Source: Clostridia bacterium
GTDB taxonomy: Bacteria > Bacillota > Clostridia > Oscillospirales > CAG-272
NCBI GenBank assembly: GCA_017456005.1
Contig: JAFTLJ010000002.1
Span: forward strand, 1 to 53,160
Direction: 5' to 3'
Length of the DNA: 53,160 bases
Both the position numbers and the translations under genes were made by a program. Of this stretch, positions 17,070 to 26,052 are shown piece after piece. The notes under the pieces were generated by a model. The model was given only the letters and a program-made list of their open reading frames with translations. It had not been told where the DNA came from and did no database searches. Each line of letters opens with the position of its first letter. Positions within the stretch are counted from its first letter, which is position 1.

Positions 17070-18248
17070 ATGAGCAAGCTTACACGGTTTCTTTTCGGCG
17101 CATATACGCTTTGCGTGCCCGCAGAGCGCGTGCGCGACGTTTTCAACGTGCTTATAACAAACAATATCCCCTTCGGCAAAACCGGGGAAAAGGAAGGTAG
17201 CTTTTCCTTCTGCCTTTCGCCCAAGGGCTACCGCCGATACAGAAAAATATGCGGCGAAAAATTTCTCTTCGGCGAAAGCGCACGAGAAACAGGCGCCTTT
17301 GCCATTCTCTGCCGCTACCGCCTGCGCTTCGGAATGTTCGCAGGGATACTTCTTTTTGCGCTTTCCGTTTTTCTTTCCTCTCTTTTCGTTTGGGATATAA
17401 ACGTAAGCGGCAACGTAAGTATTACAGAGGCGGAAATTTTTGAAAGGCTAGATGCATACGGCTTTCGGCTCGGTACGTTTATACCGGGTGCCGACACCGA
17501 CGAGATCTGCGAGCGCATAATTTTAGAGGCAGGAAATATCTCGTTTATGAAAATAAATATGCGCGGCACCGTAGCAAGCGTAGAAATACACGAGCGCAAA
17601 GCCGATGCCGCCGCAGAGGAGGACCGCTCGCCCTCTAACCTAGTGGCAAAATACGACGGTCAGATAGAGCGCTTCGAGGTAAGCGGCGGTGTACCCGCCG
17701 TGGAATACCTGCAGCCCGTGAAAAAGGGGGAGCTGCTCGTTTCCGGCGCAATAGATTCAAATGCCCTGGGCTACCGCTTGGTGCAGGCGCGCGGAAAGGT
17801 TTTTGCGCGCGTAACGCTCACCTTCGAGAGCGTTGTGCCCTTTGAAAACACCGAAAAAACTTATACCGGCAAAGAAATTTCGCAAAAAAGCATAAAATTT
17901 TTCTCAAAATCGCTGAATCTTTCAAAAAACACTATCATTCCTTATGAAAAATATGATACAATAGTAGATGAAGAAAAATTATATCTTTTCGGAATTATAG
18001 AGTTGCCCATATACCGCGTAACCGTTACTTACAAGGAATATGAGCAAGCGCCGCACCGCCTGACACGAGACCAGGCGTACACACGCGCGCAAAAAGCACT
18101 GAGCGAGCAAACGGAAAACGCACTTGCGGAAGCGGAAATACTTTCCCGCAAGACAGTGTTTTCCGAAAACGAAACAGGGCTCAAGCTGTATACGGAAGTA
18201 TACTGTATTATAGACATAGCCGAAGAGGTAAAGATATCTGCAAATTAA
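17070..18248 (+). CDS. yqfD: Sporulation protein YqfD
   Basis: A 392-residue membrane protein. Residues 1-70 are cytoplasmic, one membrane segment lies near 85-110 (FGMFAGILLFALSVFLSSLFVW), and the rest is extracytoplasmic, starting with a POTRA-like part (DINVSGNVSITEAEIFERL) and the YqfD domain. This matches the Bacillus protein, needed for engulfed forespore development. AAGGAG precedes the ATG at 17070; an in-frame TTG at 17052 overlaps yqfC and is rejected. The phoH gene follows after 29 bases. Confidence 0.9.
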   Translation: MSKLTRFLFGAYTLCVPAERVRDVFNVLITNNIPFGKTGEKEGSFSFCLSPKGYRRYRKICGEKFLFGESARETGAFAILCRYRLRFGMFAGILLFALSVFLSSLFVWDINVSGNVSITEAEIFERLDAYGFRLGTFIPGADTDEICERIILEAGNISFMKINMRGTVASVEIHERKADAAAEEDRSPSNLVAKYDGQIERFEVSGGVPAVEYLQPVKKGELLVSGAIDSNALGYRLVQARGKVFARVTLTFESVVPFENTEKTYTGKEISQKSIKFFSKSLNLSKNTIIPYEKYDTIVDEEKLYLFGIIELPIYRVTVTYKEYEQAPHRLTRDQAYTRAQKALSEQTENALAEAEILSRKTVFSENETGLKLYTEVYCIIDIAEEVKISAN

Positions 18249-18277
18249 CAAAAAACTGCTCGGAGGTATATTTTTAT

Positions 18278-19312
18278 ATGAACGAAAGAGTTCTTATGAC
18301 CGACACAATGGAGCAAACTGCAAATATATTCGGCAATTTCGATATGAACGTCGCTATGATAGAAAAGGCATTCGGTGTAACCGTTACCAACCGCGAATCG
18401 CAGACGACGGCGGGCGATGCCATAGTCATACGCGGCGAAGATGGCGAGGGTGTAAACCTCGCCTACGACGTGCTTGAATACCTGAAAGGCGTGGCGGCGC
18501 GCGGCAACGAGATAACGGAGCAGACCGTGGAATATATCATCGGCACGGTGCGCGGCGGCGAAAAGCTGGAGCGCTTCGGCGACGACTGCATTTGCGTTAC
18601 CACACAGGGCAAGCCCATAAAGGCACGCACCGTGGGCCAGAAAAAGTATATAGACCTTATTCGCAAAAACACTATAGTTTTCGGCATCGGCCCGGCGGGC
18701 ACGGGCAAAACCTTCCTCGCCGTTGCCGCCGCATCAACAGCTTTCCGAAACAAAGAGGTTTCGCGCATTATACTCACCCGCCCCGCCGTGGAGGCAGGCG
18801 AAAAGCTCGGCTTTTTGCCCGGCGACCTGCAAATGAAGATCGACCCATATCTGCGCCCGCTATACGACGCGCTTTTCGAGATGTTCGGCGCGGAAACCTA
18901 CCAAAAGCACATAGAGCGCGGCTCTATAGAAATAGCTCCGCTTGCATATATGCGCGGCAGAACACTGGACGATTCCTTTATTATACTCGATGAAGCGCAG
19001 AACACCACGCCCGAACAAATGAAAATGTTCCTTACGCGCCTGGGCTCGGGTAGCCGCGCTATTATAACGGGCGACATAACGCAGGTGGACCTGCCGTTCG
19101 GCAAAAAAAGCGGACTTACCGAGGCTATGAAAATACTTCGCGGTATAGACGACATAGCAATACACGAATTTAACGAGCGCGACGTGGTACGCCACAGGCT
19201 CGTGCAAAAAATCGTAATAGCATATGACAAATACGAGCGCGAAAACCGCGTGCGCGAGGAAGAAAAGCGCGAAGAAAAGAAATTTAAAATAGTTAAGAGG
19301 GACAAATTATGA
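18278..19312 (+). CDS. phoH: PhoH family ATPase
   Basis: A 344-residue cytoplasmic protein with an N-terminal KH-like region (about 20-110) and a P-loop ATPase domain with GPAGTGKT near 138 and the Walker B region IILDEAQNTTPEQMKMFLTR near 235. The family is widespread and linked to RNA metabolism, because the gene nearly always precedes ybeY as here. GGAGG lies 11 bases before the ATG. It overlaps ybeY by four bases (ATGA). Confidence 0.93.
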   Translation: MNERVLMTDTMEQTANIFGNFDMNVAMIEKAFGVTVTNRESQTTAGDAIVIRGEDGEGVNLAYDVLEYLKGVAARGNEITEQTVEYIIGTVRGGEKLERFGDDCICVTTQGKPIKARTVGQKKYIDLIRKNTIVFGIGPAGTGKTFLAVAAASTAFRNKEVSRIILTRPAVEAGEKLGFLPGDLQMKIDPYLRPLYDALFEMFGAETYQKHIERGSIEIAPLAYMRGRTLDDSFIILDEAQNTTPEQMKMFLTRLGSGSRAIITGDITQVDLPFGKKSGLTEAMKILRGIDDIAIHEFNERDVVRHRLVQKIVIAYDKYERENRVREEEKREEKKFKIVKRDKL

Positions 19313-19791
19313 ACGTGACGGTATATTTCACAAACAAGCAGGAAAAGAAAAAGGTCGGCTACCGCGTTCGCTTGTTAATTGAAACGGCGATAGAAAAAAC
19401 GCTCGCCCACGAGCGCTTCCGCAAGGATGCGGAGGTTTCCGTAAGCTTCGTGGATAACGAGGAGATCCACAAGCTGAACCTCGAATTTCGAGGCAAAGAC
19501 AAGCCCACAGACGTGCTCTCCTTCCCTATGTGGGAGGATGATGAGCTCGGAGGCGATATCGACCCCGCACTCGGCGCGGTCATGCTTGGCGACATAGTTA
19601 TTTCCACGGAACGTGCTATGGAGCAGGCAGAAGAATACGGCCACAGCTTCACGCGCGAGGTTTGCTTCCTCGCTGTACATTCCACGCTCCACCTCATCGG
19701 CTACGACCACGAAACGAGCGAGGCAGACGAAAAATATATGAACGACACACAAGAAAAAATACTCGCTAAAATGGGCTTGAGAAGAAAATAA
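19309..19791 (+). CDS. ybeY: Endoribonuclease YbeY
   Basis: A 160-residue zinc-dependent endoribonuclease for rRNA maturation and ribosome quality control. The metal site HSTLHLIGYDH lies near residue 124, with Ser where most members have Gly (HGxLHLxGYDH); the three His ligands are kept. DKPTDVLSFP near 64 is also typical. Translation is coupled to phoH through an ATGA overlap. The dgkA and cdd genes often found before era in Firmicutes are absent. Confidence 0.93.
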   Translation: MNVTVYFTNKQEKKKVGYRVRLLIETAIEKTLAHERFRKDAEVSVSFVDNEEIHKLNLEFRGKDKPTDVLSFPMWEDDELGGDIDPALGAVMLGDIVISTERAMEQAEEYGHSFTREVCFLAVHSTLHLIGYDHETSEADEKYMNDTQEKILAKMGLRRK

Positions 19792-19826
19792 TCACACTAT
19801 AAAATATCAAAAAGGAAAATAAAATT

Positions 19827-20711
19827 ATGGAAAAGACAATATTCGCCGCGATAGTCGGCAGACCCAACACAGGCAAATCCACGCTCCTCAACGCTATTTT
19901 GGGGCAGAAGGTTGCCATAGTTTCCGCAAAACCGCAGACAACGAGAACGAGAATAACGGGTATTCTCACAAAAGACGAAACGCAGTTCGTATTTCTCGAC
20001 ACACCCGGTATCCACAAGCCGCAGGACAAGCTCGGTTCCTATATGGTACGCGAGGCAAACGGCGCTATAGGCGATGTAGACGCAGTGCTCCTTGTTGTGG
20101 AAAGCGGCAACCGCGTAGGCGAGGTTGAAAAAACCATTATGAAAAAGGTAGGCGAAGATACGCCCCTTATACTCGTAATAAACAAAACGGACGTAAGCAA
20201 CGCCACACAGGTTGCGGAAACCATAATGCGCTTCAGCGCCGAGCGCGAATTTGACGCTGTCGTGCCGATATCCGCAAAAAATAACGAGGGCGTAGAGCAT
20301 ATTATCGCAGAGCTCGGCAAATTTGCAAACGAAAGCCCCTGGTTCTTCCCCGACGACATCGTAACAGACCAGCCCGAGCGCGCAATAGCCGCAGAGATCA
20401 TACGCGAAAAAATGCTCCGCCTGCTCGCAGAGGAAATACCCCACGGCGTGGCGGTAGTTATCGAATCATTCAAGGAAAGCTCTAAGATCATAAAGATACG
20501 CGCGGAAATTTTCTGCGAAAAAGATTCCCACAAGCCCATAATCATCGGCAAACGCGGCGATATGCTCAAAAAAATAGGCTCTATGGCGCGCGAGGATATG
20601 GAAAATATCTTCGGCATACAGGTATTTCTCGACCTTTGGGTAAAGGTTAAGGAAAACTGGCGCGAACAGAACGCCGCTATTGCAAACTTCGGCTTCAAAG
20701 ACGAAAACTAA
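19827..20711 (+). CDS. era: GTPase Era
   Basis: A 294-residue GTPase for 16S rRNA processing and 30S assembly. G1 is GRPNTGKS (11-18), G3 DTPGIH near 58, G4 NKTD near 123, and the C-terminal KH domain carries IIGKRGDMLKKIG near 238-250. The length is standard. AAAGGA precedes the ATG. It lies 35 bases after ybeY and 35 before recO. Confidence 0.96.
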   Translation: MEKTIFAAIVGRPNTGKSTLLNAILGQKVAIVSAKPQTTRTRITGILTKDETQFVFLDTPGIHKPQDKLGSYMVREANGAIGDVDAVLLVVESGNRVGEVEKTIMKKVGEDTPLILVINKTDVSNATQVAETIMRFSAEREFDAVVPISAKNNEGVEHIIAELGKFANESPWFFPDDIVTDQPERAIAAEIIREKMLRLLAEEIPHGVAVVIESFKESSKIIKIRAEIFCEKDSHKPIIIGKRGDMLKKIGSMAREDMENIFGIQVFLDLWVKVKENWREQNAAIANFGFKDEN

Positions 20712-20746
20712 ACAAAAATTTTTAAAATATGAAAGGAGGTTTTACC

Positions 20747-21553
20747 GTGCTTATAACGGCAAAAGGACTTGTAATACGCGAAACGCCCGTTGGCGAATTC
20801 GATAAGATGCTTACGGTGCTTACAGCAGAGCACGGTAAGATTTCCGTTTTTGCGCGCGGCGCAAAAAGAATGAAAAGCCCCTATTTCGTTTCCACGCATA
20901 TGTTTTGCTATTCGGAATTTGTGCTGAGAAAGACAACGGATATTTTCTATATAAACGATTGCTCGCTCATAGATGGCTTTTTCGACCTGCGCTCAACGCT
21001 GGAGGGCAGTGCTCTGGCAAGCTATATCGCAGACGTGGCACGCGATATTTCCACAGAGAATACCGACGAAACAAAACTCCTGCGCCTAACACTCAACTGC
21101 CTTTTCGCGATAGCGAAGGGCAAAAAGCCCCTGCCGCTTATAAAAGCCGTGTTCGAGCTTCGCGCAGTTTGCTACGCCGGCTTTTTGCCGCGCCTTTCCG
21201 GCTGCGACGTGTGCGGAAGAGCGCCTCTGCCAACGTATTTTTTCGATATTGCGGCGGGTGTGTTCCTATGCGAGGAATGTTACCACGCGCGCGCAAAGCT
21301 GCTTGAAGAGGAAGCCGGCAAAATAAACGAGGCGGAAAGCATATATGCCGCCGCGCACACAATAGTGCAAATTTCACCCGGCGTTTTCGCCGCTGTTATA
21401 TACGCGCTGTCTTCCCCACCCGAAAAAATCTTCTCCTTTACGCTCGCAGATGACGCCATGCACGATTTTTCCGCGCTTTGCGAAAAATACTTACTTTGCC
21501 ACCTGGAGCGCGATTTCAAAACGCTGGAATTCTATCATACGATTGTTACATAA
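20747..21553 (+). CDS. recO: DNA repair protein RecO
   Basis: A 268-residue RecF-pathway protein that loads RecA with RecR. The N-terminal OB fold has GLVIRETPVGEFDKMLTVLT and FARGAKRMKS. The zinc site is CDVC near 154 and CEEC near 178. The start is GTG at 20747, seven bases after AAAGGAGG; an ATG at 20729 overlaps that ribosome binding site and is rejected. It is the last gene of the phoH-ybeY-era-recO run. Confidence 0.93.
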   Translation: MLITAKGLVIRETPVGEFDKMLTVLTAEHGKISVFARGAKRMKSPYFVSTHMFCYSEFVLRKTTDIFYINDCSLIDGFFDLRSTLEGSALASYIADVARDISTENTDETKLLRLTLNCLFAIAKGKKPLPLIKAVFELRAVCYAGFLPRLSGCDVCGRAPLPTYFFDIAAGVFLCEECYHARAKLLEEEAGKINEAESIYAAAHTIVQISPGVFAAVIYALSSPPEKIFSFTLADDAMHDFSALCEKYLLCHLERDFKTLEFYHTIVT

Positions 21554-21603
21554 AAAAATCACGTTTTTTGTCGACGAAACACCTATTTTGCCTATAGAAA
21601 TTA

Positions 21604-21632
21604 TTGACAATGAACTTTTTATATGCTAAAAT
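21604..21632 (+). promoter_or_regulatory. Strong sigma-A promoter
   Basis: TTGACA, a 17-base spacer ending in TGC (extended -10), then TAAAAT. It reads towards the membrane protein gene at 21677. Confidence 0.75.
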
Positions 21633-21676
21633 ATATATGTAAATATATTTTACCTTAAAGAAAGGAGTTCAATATT

Positions 21677-22327
21677 ATGACAAGAAAAAACGCAAATAAA
21701 ATAACAACCATACTTTCCGTAGCTCTGCTCGCTATCTCTCTTGCCGCTATCACAGTCGGCATTATCGAAGCGGTTATGAAAACGGGCGGTGTGCTCGTCA
21801 CGGTTTCTTTGGTAGCTTTAATAATAAATGCCGTGCTTATAGTAGCCCTCCCCACATTTGTAATAGCTACGAGAAACGCAAAAGACGAAGTAGTTGCAGC
21901 AACCCCCGCCCCTGCAGAGGAAGCACCTGCAGAAGAGCCTGCTATGGAAGAGGAAACGATACTTCTCGTGGAAAACGTAGACGAAGAAGCACTCGCAGAG
22001 GCTGTTGCGGCCCCCACGGTAGAACTTACACGAATCGACTACATAGATGAAGAAGACGAAGAGTATGAAGACGGCGTAGAGGTTATCTCTGTTGTTTGGC
22101 CCGAAAGAGCGCACAAAAACAAGCTCTACCGCTACAGCCCCAACGGTCAGAAGTTCACAGCTGACGATCACGTTCTTGTGCCCACAAAAGATGCTGCGCA
22201 AAACAAAGAAGTTATCCGCAAAGCAACCGTTGTTCACGGCAACCACAAAATCGACCCCGAGCATCTTAACTACCCGCTCAAAAACATCATCGGTATCGTA
22301 AAAGCAAAAGAAGAAGCTAAAAAATAA
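21677..22327 (+). CDS. Two-helix membrane protein with acidic linker, unknown
   Basis: A 216-residue protein. Two membrane segments lie at about 12-34 and 42-62, followed by an Ala/Pro/Glu linker (65-105), an acidic stretch and a small C-terminal domain (about 130-212) with VISVVWPERAHKN and a DHVLVPTKDA core. The C-terminal domain looks like a small beta barrel of a type seen fused to clostridial membrane proteins, but I cannot name it. AAGGAG precedes the ATG. It has its own strong promoter and terminator, so it is monocistronic and probably well expressed. Confidence 0.75.
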   Translation: MTRKNANKITTILSVALLAISLAAITVGIIEAVMKTGGVLVTVSLVALIINAVLIVALPTFVIATRNAKDEVVAATPAPAEEAPAEEPAMEEETILLVENVDEEALAEAVAAPTVELTRIDYIDEEDEEYEDGVEVISVVWPERAHKNKLYRYSPNGQKFTADDHVLVPTKDAAQNKEVIRKATVVHGNHKIDPEHLNYPLKNIIGIVKAKEEAKK

Positions 22328-22342
22328 TTTTATTTAAAATTT

Positions 22343-22381
22343 ATCCCCCATTCCCGAAAAACGAGAATGGGGGATTTTTTT
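22343..22381. terminator. Bidirectional terminator
   Basis: Stem ATCCCCCATTC / GAATGGGGGAT with A/T runs, between convergent genes. It overlaps the stop codon of the minus-strand gene by two bases. Confidence 0.85.
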
Positions 22382-22787
22382 AGTTAAAATTTGCTTTTAT
22401 ATATGCTTTAAGTTCGTCGCAGTTTTCAATGTCATACATTGCAAAGGGCGCATCGGAAACGCGCATATCGCAGGTGTTTTTTGCCTTCTGTGCTTCGCTC
22501 TGAGTTATTTTGAAATCTTCCGCTTTCAAAGCCTCAAATGTGTAGCCTTGACCGTTGCCGTTGTTCACAAGAAACAAAACGTTTCCTCTGAAAAATATTT
22601 TCCAATACGTCTTTTTCACAAGCAAAAGAACTATAAAAAATACTGCAAGCAAGATCGCCTCAAAGAATATCCACGTTGCAAGTGCAATAGTTAAGCCGAA
22701 AAATGCAAGCGCAAACATAAGTGCAAAAACGCAAATTATCGTGATAACGTTCTTTTTCGGGCTTGAACGGGTAGAAAATTCATGCAT
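22380..22787 (-). CDS. Small membrane protein, YcxB-like architecture
   Basis: A 135-residue protein with two membrane segments (about 15-37 and 41-62) and a C-terminal soluble domain of about 65 residues holding a beta-rich stretch (FFRGNVLFLVNNGNGQGYTFEAL). The layout resembles YcxB-like proteins; the assignment is weak. GAGG lies 9 bases before the ATG at 22787, four bases past the stop of the GH28 gene, so the two genes form an operon. An ATG at 22802 inside the GH28 gene lacks a binding site. Confidence 0.65.
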   Translation of the reverse strand: MHEFSTRSSPKKNVITIICVFALMFALAFFGLTIALATWIFFEAILLAVFFIVLLLVKKTYWKIFFRGNVLFLVNNGNGQGYTFEALKAEDFKITQSEAQKAKNTCDMRVSDAPFAMYDIENCDELKAYIKANFN

Positions 22788-22791
22788 TACT

Positions 22792-25683
22792 TCAATCCTC
22801 ATAGTTGAAGTATGCGATCTCGGGTCTTACATCGGGGTTTTCGAGCACGATCTCGCAGTTTTCCACGCGGAAATTCTTTGCATATTTAACCGTGAATGCG
22901 TGGCCAACGGAAGAACCGTGGCGGTCGTATTCGGGATAACGTGCGTCAATAACCTTGGGCTCTGCCGGGATCTCTGTCGCGCCGCCGGGAAGCACGAAGT
23001 AGCAATCCTTGAACGTCACGTTCTCGATTCTCGCGTGGTCATACTGACCAATCGCCATAACCTCGCGCACGTGCTTCGTATGGCTGAACGGGTAGTAATG
23101 CTCGAAACGGAGCTCGTCGAACATAACGCCGTCGATTTTGCCGAGTCTCGCAGGATGTCCGTTTCTCGGGCAACGCTTTCTGTCGCCAACGGTGATGTAA
23201 ACGGGCGCGCCGACGTCTGTCATGCTGATGCGTGCAAAGGTTACGTTTTCTACGTCTGCGCCGTCTACAGTTTCCAAGGAAACGCCGCAACGGTTTACGT
23301 TTTTAACAAAGCAATCGCGCACGCTCGTGTTTTTGAGGCTGTAGTATGTGTCTGTACCGAATTTGATACCGGAAGCAAGGCTCTGTATCATCATATCGTA
23401 AACGTCTATATTTTCGCAGCCGTAGGGGTCGGAGCTCTTGAAGCAAAGTCCGTCGTCGCCCGCCATAATGTTGCAGGAGTAGATAGTCATATCGTGGCAG
23501 TCCACAGGGTCGATACCATCGCGGTTGGGTGTGTTAAGGCAATCGAGGTTGAGGTGGTGCATAACGATATTTCTGGAAGAAAGCGGCACAACAGTCCAGA
23601 AGCCGGGGCTCTTGAAGTTGAGGTTTTCGATGGTGATGCCCTCGGAATACGTGATATAACAAAGGTCGGGGCGGCAATCCTCCGTTCTTCTTTCGGAAAT
23701 CGGGTCGTTCATCTTGAAGCGGTACGTGCCGTTACCGTCGAGCATACCGCCGCCTGTTACGCGCACGTTGTGCACGTTTTCGCCGTAAACAAGACCTCTG
23801 CCGAGCTGGCGAACTGCGCAAAGGCTCGTGCCGGGCTCCATAAGGGGGTATTTGCTGTGGTCGTGCGTGCCGAGAATAGTCGCTTCGCGGTCTACCCAAA
23901 GCGTCATATCGCTGCGGAGGAAGAGCTCGCCCGTAAAGAACGTGCCGTGGGGCAGAAGCACCGTGCCGCCCGTATAAGCCGCATCGTCAATAGCTTTCTG
24001 AATTTTTTCCGTTTCGAGTGTCGCACCGTCGCCTACAGCGTTGTAGGGCGCTTTCGTAACGTCGAATACGGGTGCATTGGGTATCATACCGCGGCTGAAG
24101 TCCACGTCGTCATAAACGCGAATGCGCATAAGCGTAAGACCTGCTTTTTCGGCTGTGTAAACAGCGTTGCAAACCTCGGAAACGGGGTTCATAAGGCGGA
24201 AGCCTTTTGCGCGGTAAGCACCGTCTACCATAAGATCGTACGTGCCCTTTTCCGTGTCTACGGTAACTTTTATGTTCATATGATTCTGGCAGGGGAAATA
24301 GTGGAATTCGCAAAGACCGCCGAAAATGCGCACAAATTCGTCGCCATTGGAGGCATAAAGGTTGTTTTTATAGAGAGCCACACGCATAGCGGGCGTGCCG
24401 TTCTTGTCTGTGAGCATGGGAGCAAGGCAAAATTCATCGGAGTTTGCCAGTACAAGGCTTTCTACCGTGCAAACACCGGAAACCGAGGGGAAAGCATATG
24501 CCATAGCCGCGCCGTTTTCGTCCTTTGCACGAACCTTGAGCGCTTTGGAATCTTTAAAGGGGTATGCCACCGTTTCTACAATCGCGTTTTCGCTTTTTGC
24601 CATATAGCGGGATCTTTCGCTTTCAAAATCGTCGTCGCAAACGTAAAGCTCTGTGAAATCGGAAACCGTAAGGTTGTCTATTTTCGCTTCGCCAATAGCG
24701 CAAGCAAAGCAAATGCTATTAAGAGCGCCCTTGCCGCAAGCGATCGTCGCGGCTTTGCGGCAGTTTACAAAAAGCTCTGCCTCGCCCGCTTCCCCGTTGT
24801 AGATGATGCGGATATTCGCCTCTTCGCCGCAATCGAGCAGCTCAACCTCTTCTTCGCTTATATCCCAAGCCACAGAAGCATCGGAAAAGCTGAGCGCAAA
24901 GGCTTCCTCTTTTTCCGTATAGAGTGTAAGGCCTGCCACGCTTTCGTCGCGAACCTCTATTTTCGCGCTTATAACCATTCTGTCGCTGCCTGCGAAATCG
25001 CGGGAAAGCGCCGCGCCTGCGTGAACGAGCGCATATTTATCCTGCGGTTCGTTTTCACGCGCCGCAAGCTCTACCTTGCCCTCTGTATAGTATTCGGGGG
25101 CAAGCTTTTCGCCGTTAAATACGTCTGTAATATAGTTTTTGTATGTTCTCTTTTCGTAAGCCTCGGGCAGTACGTCGGAAATAACCGCTGCAGGAACTTC
25201 CTTTTTGCCCGCTTCATACTCTTTAGGGAGCACGAAAACGGAAAAATGGTTGCTTTCCCCCTCGAAGCCGGGAACGTTTACGTGTGCGCCCTCGCAGAAA
25301 TCCTTTGCGAAGATAGCGTACACCGTGCCGTCGGAGGATACCATTTCGTCGCCCGTAGCGCACCACTCTGCCGTGTATGCAGGGATATTTTTCTTATCGT
25401 AAGCCGCAAAAACGGTTATATCGCGCTCTGCGAAGAAATCTACCTCCTGCTTGTCGTCAAAACCATCGGCGGCAGAGTTGAACGTTACAACGTAATCTGC
25501 ACCAACGTATTTTTCGTCGATTTTGGCGATCGTCACGTCGCTGTTGGAATAGATTTTAGAGCCGACAGCCATATTCGGCCAAACGTAGTACCAGCCGCTT
25601 GTATCCCAGGGAGCGACAAAACGGCTCGTCAAGGGTTTTGCGGGAATGAAATTCACATTACTTTTTTCATAAGATATAGACAT
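22792..25683 (-). CDS. Large cytoplasmic GH28-family protein (pectin-type hydrolase)
   Basis: A 963-residue protein without a signal peptide. Residues 1-170 are unassigned, about 220-480 look like concanavalin-type beta sandwiches, and about 545-930 form a right-handed beta helix of glycoside hydrolase family 28. Catalytic motifs are NRDGID near 718 (family NTD) and AGDDG near 740 (family GDD). The family GHG is replaced by SGIKFG near 770, as in rhamnogalacturonan-type members that lack that His. It should cleave galacturonan or rhamnogalacturonan oligomers inside the cell. AGGAGA precedes the ATG. The rha genes in the same window fit such a role. Confidence 0.82.
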   Translation of the reverse strand: MSISYEKSNVNFIPAKPLTSRFVAPWDTSGWYYVWPNMAVGSKIYSNSDVTIAKIDEKYVGADYVVTFNSAADGFDDKQEVDFFAERDITVFAAYDKKNIPAYTAEWCATGDEMVSSDGTVYAIFAKDFCEGAHVNVPGFEGESNHFSVFVLPKEYEAGKKEVPAAVISDVLPEAYEKRTYKNYITDVFNGEKLAPEYYTEGKVELAARENEPQDKYALVHAGAALSRDFAGSDRMVISAKIEVRDESVAGLTLYTEKEEAFALSFSDASVAWDISEEEVELLDCGEEANIRIIYNGEAGEAELFVNCRKAATIACGKGALNSICFACAIGEAKIDNLTVSDFTELYVCDDDFESERSRYMAKSENAIVETVAYPFKDSKALKVRAKDENGAAMAYAFPSVSGVCTVESLVLANSDEFCLAPMLTDKNGTPAMRVALYKNNLYASNGDEFVRIFGGLCEFHYFPCQNHMNIKVTVDTEKGTYDLMVDGAYRAKGFRLMNPVSEVCNAVYTAEKAGLTLMRIRVYDDVDFSRGMIPNAPVFDVTKAPYNAVGDGATLETEKIQKAIDDAAYTGGTVLLPHGTFFTGELFLRSDMTLWVDREATILGTHDHSKYPLMEPGTSLCAVRQLGRGLVYGENVHNVRVTGGGMLDGNGTYRFKMNDPISERRTEDCRPDLCYITYSEGITIENLNFKSPGFWTVVPLSSRNIVMHHLNLDCLNTPNRDGIDPVDCHDMTIYSCNIMAGDDGLCFKSSDPYGCENIDVYDMMIQSLASGIKFGTDTYYSLKNTSVRDCFVKNVNRCGVSLETVDGADVENVTFARISMTDVGAPVYITVGDRKRCPRNGHPARLGKIDGVMFDELRFEHYYPFSHTKHVREVMAIGQYDHARIENVTFKDCYFVLPGGATEIPAEPKVIDARYPEYDRHGSSVGHAFTVKYAKNFRVENCEIVLENPDVRPEIAYFNYED

Positions 25684-25790
25684 AGATTCTCTCCTAAGTC
25701 GTTATTTTTTAATGTTATATAATTATTGTATCATATATTTGGCGTAAAATAAAGAGGTTTATGTGTTTTTGGCAAAAAGTTTGTGAAAGA

Positions 25791-25822
25791 AAAAACGGGA
25801 GAGCGCGGCTCTCCCGTTTTTT
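25791..25822 (-). terminator. Terminator upstream of the GH28 gene
   Basis: Stem ACGGGAGAGC / GCTCTCCCGT with A/T runs. On the minus strand it follows the stop of the small frame at 25831 by eight bases. Confidence 0.75.
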
Positions 25823-25830
25823 CCAATAAA

Positions 25831-26016
25831 TCAAGCAGGATCAAATATATAATCTTGACAATCGAAGTAAATTTTCGTTATTCTTTCATCTTTTGTTAAA
25901 TCGATAAAAGCCTCTCTGTTTATCGAACTCTTATCTATGACTATGCTTATCTTGCCGTCATTATTAGTGCGTGACGTATAGTACAGTTTGTTATTTTCCC
26001 CAAATGTCAAGATCAC
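25831..26016 (-). CDS. Possible 61-residue protein or 3' remnant of a gene
   Basis: A short minus-strand frame, from a GTG at 26016, encodes a protein-like sequence with KLYYTSRTNNDGKISIVID and KIYFDCQDYIF. It has no ribosome binding site and no room for a promoter: a terminator ends directly before it (26017-26046) and another directly follows it (25791-25822). The best reading is the leftover 3' end of a lost gene that kept its terminator. Expression by read-through from the PII-like gene is the alternative. Confidence 0.35.
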   Translation of the reverse strand: MILTFGENNKLYYTSRTNNDGKISIVIDKSSINREAFIDLTKDERITKIYFDCQDYIFDPA

Positions 26017-26046
26017 AAAAAAATGAGAGGCAAGCCTCTCATTTTC
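26017..26046 (-). terminator. Terminator of the DUF1538/PII-like operon
   Basis: Stem AAATGAGAGGC / GCCTCTCATTT with A/T runs, directly after the stop at 26053. Confidence 0.8.
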
Positions 26047-26052
26047 TCATCA

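Noticed and set aside
22555-25722. Plus-strand open frame of more than 1000 codons opposite the large GH28 gene
   Set aside because: It is antisense to a gene with clear family motifs and a ribosome binding site, has no binding site of its own, and its translation is rich in Cys, His and Val as expected of a shadow frame.
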